A stretch of 64,000 bases of DNA, from the NCBI RefSeq assembly GCF_014925405.1, contig NZ_AQHJ01000035.1:310001-374000 (forward strand), written 5' to 3'. Positions 1-9,177 of this stretch are shown one piece after another. This DNA comes from Pseudoalteromonas ulvae UL12 (GTDB taxonomy: Bacteria; Pseudomonadota; Gammaproteobacteria; Enterobacterales; Alteromonadaceae). Positions within the stretch are counted from its first letter, which is position 1. Every line of letters starts with the position of its first letter. The notes beneath the pieces were generated by a model that did not search any database, was not told the DNA's origin, and saw only the letters and a list, made by a program, of their open reading frames with translations. Made by a program: the position numbers and the translations under genes.

Positions 1-2103
1 TTATGCACGCAGCGTCAGCAGCAGTTACAGCAAGATATTGCACAAGAAACCCTAAAAGAGCAGCAATTCGAACAACAATTAGTTCAGTTACGCAGTCAGT
101 ATAAATTGCAGCGGGATCAGGTCGATTTATTGGAGCAATTGCTGCGACAAGAGCAACACATCGCTGATTTCACCCTGGCACGTCAACATCTTCAGCCTGA
201 CGAAGCATGCCCTTTGTGCGGTTCATGTGACCACCCATTAATTGCAGAATATCAGCAACTTGATATCAGTGTGAATCAGGCAAAACGCGACCAAGCCAAA
301 CAACAATTAGAGCACATTGAGAAACAAGCGAGTGAGATCAAAGCGCAAAAAGCCGTGTCGCAGTCTGTACTCGCCAAAGCGCACGAGCAGTATCAAGGGC
401 AATTAAATGAGCATGCTGAACTGACCCCTAAATGGCAGCAAGTGTGTCAACAACTGTCATTGCAATTGCAAGCAGGCGACGTACAGGGTTTGCATGAGTA
501 TTTAACTCAACACGAACAAGTGCTAAAGGCGTTAAAGGTGCAATTAGCCGATGCACATGTGCAACAAGATGAACTCAAGCGATTAGAAACGTGCTTAAGC
601 AACATTAATGATGAAGTAAAAGCGTGGACACACCAGCATGCGTTAGTACTGCAGCAGATTGAGCAACACCAAGCGCAACTAACACAATTACGCCAAGAGT
701 ATGATCACGAACAACAGGCTATGTCAGCGCTGACAATGCAATTATCGGTTGAGTTAAATGCATCGAATTTGACACTTCCAGCACCTGAGGATATGAACGA
801 CTGGCTGCATAGCATCGAGCAACGCGTTCAGCAGTTTGAACAGCAGCAAACGCTCAAAAAATCGCTGACTGAACAAGATCATCAAGCGCAACTTCCTTTG
901 ACGCAAAAAACCACTCAGCACGCTCAGCTAAAACAACAGTTAGAGCAATGCGGCGCAAAAATCACACAGTTGCAGCACTCTTGTAATGATCTTAAAGCGC
1001 GTAGACAAACAATCTTTGGCGATGAGAGCGTCGCGTACGTTCGCTCGCAGATACAACAAACTCTACAAACTAGCCATGAAGTGTTGGATCAGCACACAAA
1101 GGTATTACAGCAATGTGTGCAACAGCATCAAGCGACATTAGGCGAACAAAAGGCGATAGAGCAACAACTTGCTCACAATGAGCAGCAATACAGGCAGCTG
1201 CAAGTACAGTGGCAACAAGCACTTGCTGACAGCGAGTTTGACTCTGAAGAGGGGTTTGTTGCGGCTTTGTTGCCATTAGAGCAGAAACAACAATTCCAAG
1301 TATTAAAACAGCAATTAGACACCGCACGCACGCAGGCACTGGCGTTGTTTACACAAACTCAGGCTGCATTAGCTCAGCATCAAACTAAGGCACTCAAGGG
1401 TTGGAAAGACTCTGAGTTGTCTTTGGTTCTTCAGCAAGTATTGGACGCGCAGCAACACGTTAAACAACTTGTCGAGCAAACAGGGCAAGTCAAACAAGCT
1501 TTGCAAGATGATGCAAAACGCCGTGACAATCAGAGCCAGTTATTTGAGCAAATCGCAAGCAGCCAAACTGAGTATGATGATTTAGCTTATTTGCACGGTT
1601 TAATCGGCTCGCTCAAAGGCGATAAGTTTAGAAAATTTGCACAAGGTCTCACGTTAGATCACCTTGTTTATTTAGCTAACAAACAGCTGACACGTTTACA
1701 TGGCCGATATTTATTAGAACGCAAAGCCAGCGAAGCGCTTGAACTACAAGTACTCGACACTTGGCAAGGTGACAGCGTGCGAGATACCAAAACGTTATCG
1801 GGTGGGGAAAGCTTTTTAGTCAGCCTTGCTTTGGCATTGGCTTTGTCTGATTTAGTGAGTCATAAAACTAGCATCGATTCTTTATTTTTAGATGAAGGAT
1901 TTGGCACCTTAGATCGAGAGACTTTAGATATGGCCCTAGATGCGTTAGATAACTTACATGCCAGTGGCAAAACCATTGGTGTGATCAGCCATATTGAGGC
2001 GATGAAAGAACATATTGCCGTGCAAATAGAAGTTAAAAAACAAGCTGGGCTTGGTTACAGTCGCTTAGATCAACAGTATTTATTCTCAAGTAGCGGTGGG
2101 TAA
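1..2103 (+). CDS. sbcC: Exonuclease SbcC, C-terminal part (5' end outside window)
   Basis: The reading frame is already open at base 1, so this is the 3' two thirds of the gene (about 700 codons). SbcC is the SMC-like ATPase subunit of the SbcCD nuclease, which cleaves hairpins and double-strand ends. What is visible: a zinc hook CPLC at bases 208-219 flanked by long Gln-rich heptad coiled coils, then the C-terminal ABC half with signature LSGGES (around 1795-1812) and Walker B LFLDEGFGTLD (around 1880-1915). The N-terminal Walker A and the sbcD partner must lie upstream. The stop is directly followed by the next gene. No sign of damage. Confident family call. Confidence 0.93.
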   Translation, partial: LCTQRQQQLQQDIAQETLKEQQFEQQLVQLRSQYKLQRDQVDLLEQLLRQEQHIADFTLARQHLQPDEACPLCGSCDHPLIAEYQQLDISVNQAKRDQAKQQLEHIEKQASEIKAQKAVSQSVLAKAHEQYQGQLNEHAELTPKWQQVCQQLSLQLQAGDVQGLHEYLTQHEQVLKALKVQLADAHVQQDELKRLETCLSNINDEVKAWTHQHALVLQQIEQHQAQLTQLRQEYDHEQQAMSALTMQLSVELNASNLTLPAPEDMNDWLHSIEQRVQQFEQQQTLKKSLTEQDHQAQLPLTQKTTQHAQLKQQLEQCGAKITQLQHSCNDLKARRQTIFGDESVAYVRSQIQQTLQTSHEVLDQHTKVLQQCVQQHQATLGEQKAIEQQLAHNEQQYRQLQVQWQQALADSEFDSEEGFVAALLPLEQKQQFQVLKQQLDTARTQALALFTQTQAALAQHQTKALKGWKDSELSLVLQQVLDAQQHVKQLVEQTGQVKQALQDDAKRRDNQSQLFEQIASSQTEYDDLAYLHGLIGSLKGDKFRKFAQGLTLDHLVYLANKQLTRLHGRYLLERKASEALELQVLDTWQGDSVRDTKTLSGGESFLVSLALALALSDLVSHKTSIDSLFLDEGFGTLDRETLDMALDALDNLHASGKTIGVISHIEAMKEHIAVQIEVKKQAGLGYSRLDQQYLFSSSGG

Positions 2104-2104
2104 T

Positions 2105-2800
2105 ATGAACCACGATTTAAACCAAGCAGAATCAAAACCTCATGCACCTAAAATATTTGTGATTGGCTTGCCTCGTACTGCTACAACCAGTGTGTGTGTC
2201 GCGATGCTGAAATTGGGATTTCCTACCGCTCATACAGCTTATGTGCAAAGTGCGTTTGATCAGGCGCAGGTAATTGCCGATACACCGATTTTTTGTGATT
2301 ATCAGGCCTTAGATAGCCATTATCCGGGGTCTAAATTTATTTATCTAGAGCGCGATTTAGCCAGTTGGCTGCCTTCAATTAAGCAGTTATTAATGCGAAT
2401 GAGCGCAAATTTACTCAGCGAAAAAGGCGGCTTTAACCCAATAATTAAACGTTGTTTTAAAACGACTTTCTCGCCATTTAGTGTTGAGAATATTCAACGT
2501 GATGAGTTTCTAGCTGGCTGTTATCAGCGCCATATTCGACAAGCAAAAAGGTATTTTAATACCCGATCAGCAGATTTTTTAATGCTCAATGTTGCCCAGC
2601 CCGATAGTTTTACCCAGCTGGTGGATTTTTTAGGTTTGGCCCCTCACGAAGTGAATGTCACAGGGTTTGAAAAGATCAATATTGCTGGAAAGGTCACGGC
2701 GTGGAATGAAATAAAACACCCATTAAAAATCGCCTCTACCCGTGGTGGTAAAATCGATAAATTAGATTTAATCCTTTTGCCAAGCCCTGAAGCTAGGTAA
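2105..2800 (+). CDS. Sulfotransferase family protein
   Basis: About 231 residues. The N-terminus carries a PAPS 5'-phosphosulfate loop (FVIGLPRTATTS) and a later strand/helix KFIYLERDLASWL resembles the 3'-phosphate binding region, which matches the P-loop sulfotransferase fold of the Sulfotransfer_4 type. The acceptor cannot be read from sequence; small bacterial members act on lipids, glycans or small molecules. I chose the ATG at 2105, one base after the sbcC stop, with a GGTGGG ribosome site inside the sbcC end; an in-frame GTG at 2096 is possible. It is probably co-transcribed with sbcC, though a functional link is not obvious. Confidence 0.75.
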   Translation: MNHDLNQAESKPHAPKIFVIGLPRTATTSVCVAMLKLGFPTAHTAYVQSAFDQAQVIADTPIFCDYQALDSHYPGSKFIYLERDLASWLPSIKQLLMRMSANLLSEKGGFNPIIKRCFKTTFSPFSVENIQRDEFLAGCYQRHIRQAKRYFNTRSADFLMLNVAQPDSFTQLVDFLGLAPHEVNVTGFEKINIAGKVTAWNEIKHPLKIASTRGGKIDKLDLILLPSPEAR

Positions 2801-2905
2801 AATGCGCGTTTTTGCAGCCGCTTGGTTGTTTAACCTTTCTGCTGGATGTTGATTATGTGTAGGGTAATCGTTTGGCAGGATTGAGTGAAAGAGATTTGAG
2901 GCGTT

Positions 2906-3478
2906 ATGTTTGAGTTAAAATACCACACCCCTTTTGAATGGACCGAAGCCGTTTTGGCTGATTTTGACACGTTTTTGCAAGATCATGCTGCTGCTGAAAA
3001 AAAAGCCTCAGGCATGGCGGTTTCGATGCTGTCTCATTATCCTGATCGTGAAAAATTAGTACGAGCGATGACAGATCTGGCGCTCGAGGAGCTTATCCAT
3101 TTTAAACAAGTGATTAAAATTATTTATGCTCGCGGCTCAATTTTAGGTGATGACAAAAAAGATGAGTACATTAGTCGAATTCGTAAACTGTTTCGCCATG
3201 GTCGAGATGAGTTCTTTTTAGATCGTCTCTTGGTTGCAGGTGTGATTGAAGCGCGAGGGTACGAGCGTTTTTCATTAGTGGCGCAAGCTTTGCCTGAAGG
3301 CAAAGAAAAAACATTTTATGATGCAATTGCTAAATCTGAAGCAAAACATAAAGATATGTTTGTTGAGATGGCGTATGAATATTTTGATAAAGAGGTTGTT
3401 GATGTCCGCTTAGAAGAAATACTCATTGCAGAAGCCGACATTTGCGCTAGTTTACCATTTAGAGCCGCTTTACACTAA
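2906..3478 (+). CDS. miaE: tRNA-(ms2io6A)-hydroxylase MiaE
   Basis: 190 residues, close to the family length of about 200. MiaE is a non-haem di-iron monooxygenase that hydroxylates the isopentenyl group of ms2i6A37 in tRNAs reading UNN codons. The ferritin-like four-helix layout shows the expected metal ligands: ALEELIHFKQ (ExxH) in the first helical pair and KSEAKHKDMF (ExxH) in the second. The ATG follows a TTGAGG site with normal spacing. It stands alone between the sulfotransferase and a clear terminator. Confidence 0.93.
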   Translation: MFELKYHTPFEWTEAVLADFDTFLQDHAAAEKKASGMAVSMLSHYPDREKLVRAMTDLALEELIHFKQVIKIIYARGSILGDDKKDEYISRIRKLFRHGRDEFFLDRLLVAGVIEARGYERFSLVAQALPEGKEKTFYDAIAKSEAKHKDMFVEMAYEYFDKEVVDVRLEEILIAEADICASLPFRAALH

Positions 3479-3497
3479 GACCACACACTCTGAAAAT

Positions 3498-3530
3498 GGC
3501 AATACATTCGCTGTTATTGCCTTTTTTCTT
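3498..3530 (+). terminator. Rho-independent terminator after miaE
   Basis: A 7-bp stem GGCAATA/TATTGCC with a short loop is followed by CTTTTTTCTT. It lies 20 bases after the miaE stop on the same strand. Confidence 0.8.
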
Positions 3531-3943
3531 AGCCCGTTTATTTGATGGGGCTGCTATCCTCTGTCGCTATTTTGTGTCAGTCAGTGCGTGAATAACACCT
3601 GTCACAATCTTTATTTATATATTAAAAAGTTATAAAAAAGCATCTTTACTTCAGTATCCACTTTAAAATCAGCAAGTTAAATAAACCTTTAATATTGTCA
3701 CTCTAATGGTAAATGCTCAGTGTAAATGACAGCGGTGTCTTTGCTGTTCATTTTTTTTCATTATTTTAATCAATAGGTTATCTGCTTATCGCTATGTTGA
3801 TTAAAATGCATTTATGTAACTATTAATTTACATCTTTATTTGTGTTTATGTTTTGGGTTCACATTTACTTTACATAAAAAGCACGGTTAAATCGGCTGGT
3901 CTTATTTTATGGACACAACACAATAATAAGCTCAGGGGAAATT
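3531..3943. other. AT-rich intergenic region upstream of the S8 protease
   Basis: About 410 bases without a credible gene. Short frames near its end overlap the protease start in other frames and have no ribosome site. The region is AT-rich and presumably holds the protease promoter; I could not single out a convincing -35/-10 pair. An AGGGGAA ribosome site ends it at 3934-3940. Confidence 0.5.
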
Positions 3944-5752
3944 ATGATTTTAAGAAAATCGTTACTGGCATGTTCAATTGCATTAATAAGTGCGCAGGCA
4001 TCGGCAGATATAACCGATTCAACATTTGCTTTAGTGGGCGGCGATCCACTGACACCACAGCAATGGCATTTACAAAATAATGGCCAATCGGGTTTTTCAC
4101 TTTCAAATGGTGTGGCGGGCAATGATCTTGATTTAGATTTTGCTCACTTAATGGGGATCAAAGGGCGTGGCATCACTGTGTCTGTAATTGACAGCGGTGT
4201 CGAAATTTCTCATCCAGACTTGCAAGCTAATGTAGTAGCAGGATCAGTCAATTTAGGTGATGGTTCTGATTTTCCAACAGACTTAAATGGCCACGGCACG
4301 TCAGTTGCTGGGCTTATTGCAGCTGTTGAAGGCAATGGCATTGGTGGCAGAGGGGTTGCGCCCCATGCAAATTTGGTTGGATTTAACTATCTTGATTATC
4401 AATCGGTAGCAGGCTGGTTAGTGGCTCATGGGTTATCTGAAGATTTTCGTGCGTTAGATCGTTTTACCGATCCACGCGTCTTTAACCAAAGTTATGGCAG
4501 TACACCGCCTACTCCTCGTGCATACGATTATGCTTCAAATCCATTTTTAGAACTGACAGATCAAGTGCAAGCCGATATTTCACTCAACAGTCACTGGGGC
4601 CGTGGTGCTGTTTATGTTAAATCAGCTGGAAATTCATTCCGTTCTTACTCTGCGTATTATCAAGGTTTACCAATCCAAGTATTACCTTATGAAAATAGGC
4701 AATTTTATAACAACAATGGCTTGCCGTTTCATAGCGCCAATATTAGTACTGATAACAATAACTATTGGAACTTAGTGGTGTCAGCACTCAATGCGCAAGG
4801 TCAACTTGCTTCATATTCATCGGTGGGATCGAACGTCTTTTTATCTGCCCCGGGTGGTGAATATGGAACCAATGCACCTGCGATGGTCACGATAGACTTA
4901 ACGGGTTGTGACAAAGGTATGAATGTAGCAGGTGAGCACCCAAATTCACTGCATGGCGGCACAGAATTGGATCCGAACTGTGATTATAACGGCACAATGA
5001 ATGGCACTTCGTCTGCGGCACCGAATACCTCAGGTGCAATTGCTACTGTGATGTCTGCCAATCATGCACTTGATGCTCGGACCGTACGTCATTTATTAGC
5101 GCAAACTGCGCGCAAAACAGATGAACATCACCCAGGTGTTGATTTAGCGTTTGAAAATGCCGATGGTGAGGTGGTGAATTATAATGCGGTACCTGCATGG
5201 CAAACAAATGCTGCAGGGTATCACTTCCATCATTTTTATGGTTTAGGTGCTATTGATGTTGATGCGGCAGTGTATAAAGCTCTGTTTACCGGTGTTTCTT
5301 TACCCGCTTTGCAAATGACCGATTGGGTTACTACGCAGGTAAATGCTGAAATCCCAGATGCAACATTAGCAGGTGTACAAAGTAACATTCAAGTTGAGCA
5401 AGCTTTAACGGTTGAATCTGTACAAGTTAAATTAAATATTGATCATACTCGTTTACGAGACTTAGCGATTGAATTAGTGTCACCATCTGGTACACGCAGT
5501 GTCTTAATGAGCGCTCGTACGGGTCTACTTGCCGGGAATGACGGCGGTTATACTGATTCAGTCATGTTAAGCAATCACTTCTATGGTGAGCAGGCGCAAG
5601 GGAACTGGACGCTCAATGTCATTGATACCGATAAAGGCACTTCTTATACCTTAGGGTATAACCCTTCACTTGGTTTAATTGGTTTTAATAGCCGCAACAA
5701 TGCGGTCGCTGGTCTATTAAAAGATTGGTCAATTCGTGTCTTTGGTCATTAA
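3944..5752 (+). CDS. Kexin-like S8 serine protease with P domain
   Basis: 602 residues. A Sec signal peptide (about residues 1-21, cleaved after AQASA) is followed almost at once by the catalytic domain: Asp83 in VIDSG, His117 in NGHGTS, Ser356 in NGTSSAAP. The C-terminus (about 460-590) is a P/Homo-B domain, as in kexin and in Aeromonas sobria serine protease (ASP). There is no N-terminal I9 propeptide, which is unusual for a subtilase and fits a protease that uses a separate chaperone; the next gene is a candidate. Predicted to be secreted or periplasmic. Strong AGGGGAA ribosome site before the ATG. Confidence 0.9.
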   Translation: MILRKSLLACSIALISAQASADITDSTFALVGGDPLTPQQWHLQNNGQSGFSLSNGVAGNDLDLDFAHLMGIKGRGITVSVIDSGVEISHPDLQANVVAGSVNLGDGSDFPTDLNGHGTSVAGLIAAVEGNGIGGRGVAPHANLVGFNYLDYQSVAGWLVAHGLSEDFRALDRFTDPRVFNQSYGSTPPTPRAYDYASNPFLELTDQVQADISLNSHWGRGAVYVKSAGNSFRSYSAYYQGLPIQVLPYENRQFYNNNGLPFHSANISTDNNNYWNLVVSALNAQGQLASYSSVGSNVFLSAPGGEYGTNAPAMVTIDLTGCDKGMNVAGEHPNSLHGGTELDPNCDYNGTMNGTSSAAPNTSGAIATVMSANHALDARTVRHLLAQTARKTDEHHPGVDLAFENADGEVVNYNAVPAWQTNAAGYHFHHFYGLGAIDVDAAVYKALFTGVSLPALQMTDWVTTQVNAEIPDATLAGVQSNIQVEQALTVESVQVKLNIDHTRLRDLAIELVSPSGTRSVLMSARTGLLAGNDGGYTDSVMLSNHFYGEQAQGNWTLNVIDTDKGTSYTLGYNPSLGLIGFNSRNNAVAGLLKDWSIRVFGH

Positions 5753-5767
5753 TTAGGAGTAACAACC

Positions 5768-6247
5768 ATGAAAGTATTTTTATTTGCAGCCAGTGTCATC
5801 AGTGCGGGTGTGATTGCTTCTGAACCAACAGAAGACACGTTATCTAAGTTGAATATTGTATCTGCAGAGCAACTCGCGCAGCTGCAAGAAAACATTGAAG
5901 TAAACGGGCAAACGTTTACGCGTAAAGCGACTCCTAAGCAACGTAGCCTTAGTAGTGATATCGATATACCTGCGAATTTAGTGATAGGTGAAGTGATTTC
6001 AAGTAACGATGGCTTCACTGCGTACAAAGTAACGGGCGAGATTATTGTTAAACTCAGTGGAGAAGCTGATTTAACAGCGTTTAATCAAGCTCACAATCTC
6101 TCAATTAAGCAAGCTTATCAAAACTACTATGTACTTAAGGCGTCAGATACCAGTAATTTGTTGGCGTTAGTTGATGCATTAACGATCATGCCTCATGTTG
6201 ATTCTGCAGCCATTGACTTAGCTGATATGAGTATTAGTACCCACTAA
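5768..6247 (+). CDS. Secreted propeptide-like protein, probable external chaperone of the upstream S8 protease
   Basis: 159 residues with a signal peptide (cleavage near residue 18, GVIAS). The C-terminal half (about residues 85-155) resembles a subtilase prodomain: a strand EIIVKLSG, a middle region around ASDTSNLLAL, then a segment around PHVDSAAIDLADMS. It starts 15 bases after the protease stop with a TTAGGAG ribosome site, so both are one transcript. In Aeromonas sobria the ASP protease likewise lacks a propeptide and needs the small protein ORF2 (152 residues) encoded just downstream. Homology to ORF2 is inferred from order, size, signal peptide and prodomain-like look, not from an alignment. 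Confidence 0.7.
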   Translation: MKVFLFAASVISAGVIASEPTEDTLSKLNIVSAEQLAQLQENIEVNGQTFTRKATPKQRSLSSDIDIPANLVIGEVISSNDGFTAYKVTGEIIVKLSGEADLTAFNQAHNLSIKQAYQNYYVLKASDTSNLLALVDALTIMPHVDSAAIDLADMSISTH

Positions 6248-6268
6248 TCACGGGTTTTTGGTTATCAC

Positions 6269-6312
6269 AGCCCCCCACTATTGGTTTAGGTTAAATGGTG
6301 TGGGGCTTTTTA
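6269..6312 (+). terminator. Terminator of the protease/chaperone operon
   Basis: AGCCCCCCAC pairs with GTGTGGGGCT (9 of 10 positions) and is followed by TTTTTAATT. It overlaps the 3' end of the convergent GGDEF-EAL gene. On the minus strand no T-run follows, so it mainly serves the plus strand. Confidence 0.65.
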
Positions 6313-8371
6313 ATTGTCGTTCAAACTCTTCGGCAGTTATTGGTCTTGAAATATAATAACCTTGTGCATAGTCACATTCGGCTAATTTTAGAAAATTCAG
6401 TTGGTTACTTGTTTCCACACCTTCTGCGATGACTTTCAGTCCTAGCTTATGAGACATCACTATGATCGCCTCACAAAGGGCTTGGTTTTGGAGACTATTT
6501 TCTAAATCACTGACAAAAGCACGGTCTATTTTTAAAAAATTAATATCAAATTTAGTGAGGTATGACAAAGAGGAATAACCAGTACCAAAATCATCCAGTG
6601 AGATTTCAAAACCAGCCGCCTGAAATTTTTGTAGTCGCTGATGAATAATGCTGCCATCATCAAGTAATAATCCTTCGGTAATTTCTAAACAAATTCCTTT
6701 ATTTAATCCTAAATGCGTCAGTGCATCAATCCAGCGACTGTCGGCACTCGGATCGGGGTTTTGAAACTGAGCGGGAGATTTATTAATACTGATTTGAAAA
6801 TCCGGATCTAATGTTTGCTGCCAATGCTGCACTTGTTTTGCTGCAGTAGAAAAAATCCAATTGCCAATATCTATAATTGCGCCGCAACGCTCAGCCAATG
6901 GAATAAACTCAGCTGGGCTGATAGTCCCCATTTCTGGGTGATGCCAGCGAATGAGTGCTTCTGCTTTGTGCACCTCGCCAGTCTTTAAGCACATGATTGG
7001 TTGATACAAAACCTTAAAATCATGGTCGACAATGGCCAATCTCAACTCTTGGGTCAGTTGCCGATTGATATTGGCTTTTTCTTGCATTGCGGGGGTAAAA
7101 TAGCTAAAGCGTTTACGCCCCTCATCTTTAGAGCGGTACATGGCTTGATCCGCAAACTTCATTAGCTCATCCATGCGATCACTGTGTTCAGGAAAAAGCG
7201 TGATCCCAATGCTAGCTGAGATAAAGATGGATTCACCTTGGTAATAAAAAGGCAACTCAATTGTTTGGATTAATTTTTGTGCAATGCCTTCAACATTCTC
7301 CATCTCGCAAATTTGACTAATTAATGCGGTAAACTCATCGCCACCAATGCGAGCAATAGTGTCTGAACCTCTTAAAATCAGTTGTAACCGCTCAGCCACT
7401 TCGACTAAGACATGATCCCCCGCGTCATGGCCTAATGTGTCATTCACTTCTTTAAAATGATCGAGGTCGATAAACATCAGCGCGAATTTAAAACCGTGGC
7501 GTTTGCTTTTGATTATTTCTTGTTTGAGACGATCGGCAAACATATTGCGGTTGGGTAAAGCCGTTAACGGATCAAAATTAGCTTGCTGCCAAATGACATG
7601 TTGGGATTGCTTTTTGTCAGTAATATCACTAATTGAGCCCACCATTCTCAACGGATAACCATTTTGATCACGCACAGCTTCACCGACAATGTTAAACCAG
7701 TGTGGATTGTTTTTTTGTGTGATAAGACGGCACTCAATATCGAATATTTCAAATGGATCATCGAGATGGTTTTGCAGCTGGTTTTCAAATAGTTCGATAT
7801 CATCCGGGTGAACTTGATCGGTAAGTGAAGACCAGTTTGTGCCAAAAGCGAGATTATCAAAGCCTAATAAATCGGTGAATTTTTCAGAGTAGTAGACTGA
7901 ATCATCGAGAATATTCCAGTCCCAAATTCCTGCACTTGACCCTTTAATTGCAAGTTTATAGCGGTGTTGATTTTCTTTTAACAGTTGCTGCGCATGACTG
8001 AGTTCTGAGACATCTTCGACACAGCCGATATAAGCGATGAGTTCGTTATCAATAAATACAGGTTCGGCGTTGATGGTGATTTGCTGAATGTCCTGTTCAG
8101 GCAGCTGTACTCGAAATGTATAACTGAATCGGTGGCCTTGTTTCACACAATGAAGCCATTGCTTGATCACGCCTGCTTTGTCATCGGGGTGGAAAAATGC
8201 ATTGAGCTGATTGGTCAAAGAGGAATGGTTATCTAAACCAAATAGGGCCCGAAATGCACTGTTTCCATAGGTGCATTGGCCGTTTAAATTTGTTTCGAAT
8301 ATACCAGCAGGTGCGTGTTCAACCATCTGTTGAAATGAAGTCAGCAACTGAGGTATGACAGACTTAAGCAC
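6278..8371 (-). CDS. PAS-PAS-GGDEF-EAL cyclic-di-GMP signalling protein
   Basis: 697 residues with no membrane segment, so a cytosolic sensor. Order: two PAS domains (about 15-130 and 140-260, each ending in a PAC-like strand), GGDEF (about 265-425, intact RIGGDEF) and EAL (about 440-690, intact AEALIRW). Both the diguanylate cyclase and the phosphodiesterase motifs look complete, so the net activity on c-di-GMP cannot be predicted. The start is GTG at 8371 with an AAAAGGA site. Only about 20 bases upstream lies a MITE-like insertion, so the promoter must be inside or beyond that element. A CheY/CheC/kinase operon diverges from it. Confidence 0.9.
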   Translation of the reverse strand: MLKSVIPQLLTSFQQMVEHAPAGIFETNLNGQCTYGNSAFRALFGLDNHSSLTNQLNAFFHPDDKAGVIKQWLHCVKQGHRFSYTFRVQLPEQDIQQITINAEPVFIDNELIAYIGCVEDVSELSHAQQLLKENQHRYKLAIKGSSAGIWDWNILDDSVYYSEKFTDLLGFDNLAFGTNWSSLTDQVHPDDIELFENQLQNHLDDPFEIFDIECRLITQKNNPHWFNIVGEAVRDQNGYPLRMVGSISDITDKKQSQHVIWQQANFDPLTALPNRNMFADRLKQEIIKSKRHGFKFALMFIDLDHFKEVNDTLGHDAGDHVLVEVAERLQLILRGSDTIARIGGDEFTALISQICEMENVEGIAQKLIQTIELPFYYQGESIFISASIGITLFPEHSDRMDELMKFADQAMYRSKDEGRKRFSYFTPAMQEKANINRQLTQELRLAIVDHDFKVLYQPIMCLKTGEVHKAEALIRWHHPEMGTISPAEFIPLAERCGAIIDIGNWIFSTAAKQVQHWQQTLDPDFQISINKSPAQFQNPDPSADSRWIDALTHLGLNKGICLEITEGLLLDDGSIIHQRLQKFQAAGFEISLDDFGTGYSSLSYLTKFDINFLKIDRAFVSDLENSLQNQALCEAIIVMSHKLGLKVIAEGVETSNQLNFLKLAECDYAQGYYISRPITAEEFERQLKSPTPFNLNQ

Positions 8372-8389
8372 TCGTATTCCTTTTTGTTA

Positions 8390-8652
8390 GGGGCTGTTGA
8401 TCTTTGGTGGTTAAATTTTGTTCGAGATAAAAGCATTTTTATCACCCCGAGCAGTGTGTAGCCTAGCCATTCTAAGCAAATATTGCTCAACAAAGATAAG
8501 AGCGCTTTTAGCCGAACCCTTCGGGCAGCGTTTGTTGGGTCTTTCTACTGCGTTATCGCTTTTTCGTGTAGCTCGCTACATCACAAAAGCGCTGCCTTGT
8601 ATAAATACCCAACAATTCCCTGCAAAAATCATTACGAAAGATCAACAGCTCC
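8390..8652. mobile_element. MITE-like element (about 263 bp) with TA flanks
   Basis: The ends are inverted repeats: GGGGCTGTTGATCTTT at the left and AAAGATCAACAGCTCC at the right. Over 22 bases (8387-8408 against 8634-8655) I count 19 matches. A TA dinucleotide flanks each side (8388-8389 and 8653-8654), as expected of an IS630/Tc1-type target duplication. Inside are a hairpin GATAAAA/TTTTATC near the left end and further short inverted pieces (AGCGCTTTT with AAAAGCGCT; TGTTGGGT with ACCCAACA). No transposase frame; the short frames inside have no ribosome site. Non-autonomous element, family inferred. Confidence 0.7.
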
Positions 8653-8808
8653 TAGTAAAACTGCAATTATTTATAAACCAACTTATTGTTTCGCTTAGTG
8701 AGTTCTTGCATAAATTATCTTAGTACAAGTTTCTTAATTTTAAATAAGCAACTACGTTTAATGATGAAAAAACATGACTCAAGTTTTTATATAAGAAGGA
8801 GTGATGCA

Positions 8809-9177
8809 TTGATTGATAATAAAAAAGTGATGGTTGTAGATGATAGCCGAGTCTCAAGAATGATGATCAAAGCACAACTATTAGCTAAACATCCTCACTG
8901 GCAAATTTATGAAGCGACTGATGGTCAAGATGCACTTGAGAAAATGTCTGACTTAGTTGTTGATTACTTTACGATTGATTTAAATATGCCAGGTATTGAT
9001 GGGTTAACCTTGATTGAACAATTAAAACCACAGCATAGCGAGTCTCTTTATGTCTTGTTGACCGCCAATATTCAGCAGGCCACACATGATAAGGCGCAAA
9101 AATTGGCTGTTAAATGTGTTAATAAACCGATTACTGAGCAGTGTATTAGCACAATTTTGGAGTACTTTAATGGCTAG
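8809..9177 (+). CDS. CheY-like single-domain response regulator
   Basis: A lone receiver domain. I prefer a TTG start at 8809 because AAGAAGGAG lies 7-8 bases upstream and because the protein then has the canonical 122 residues with phosphoacceptor Asp57 (TIDLNMPG), acidic pair in VVDDSR, Thr in LLTAN and Lys in NKPI. In-frame ATGs at 8761 and 8764 have no ribosome site. It has no output domain, so it acts by protein contact. Its end overlaps the CheC-like gene by 8 bases, and a hybrid kinase follows, giving a self-contained phosphorelay with its own phosphatase candidate. Confidence 0.82.
   Translation: MIDNKKVMVVDDSRVSRMMIKAQLLAKHPHWQIYEATDGQDALEKMSDLVVDYFTIDLNMPGIDGLTLIEQLKPQHSESLYVLLTANIQQATHDKAQKLAVKCVNKPITEQCISTILEYFNG

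Noticed and set aside
8418..8723. Two short plus-strand frames inside and after the MITE-like element
   Set aside because: They lie within an inverted-repeat element, have no ribosome site and no recognisable protein pattern.
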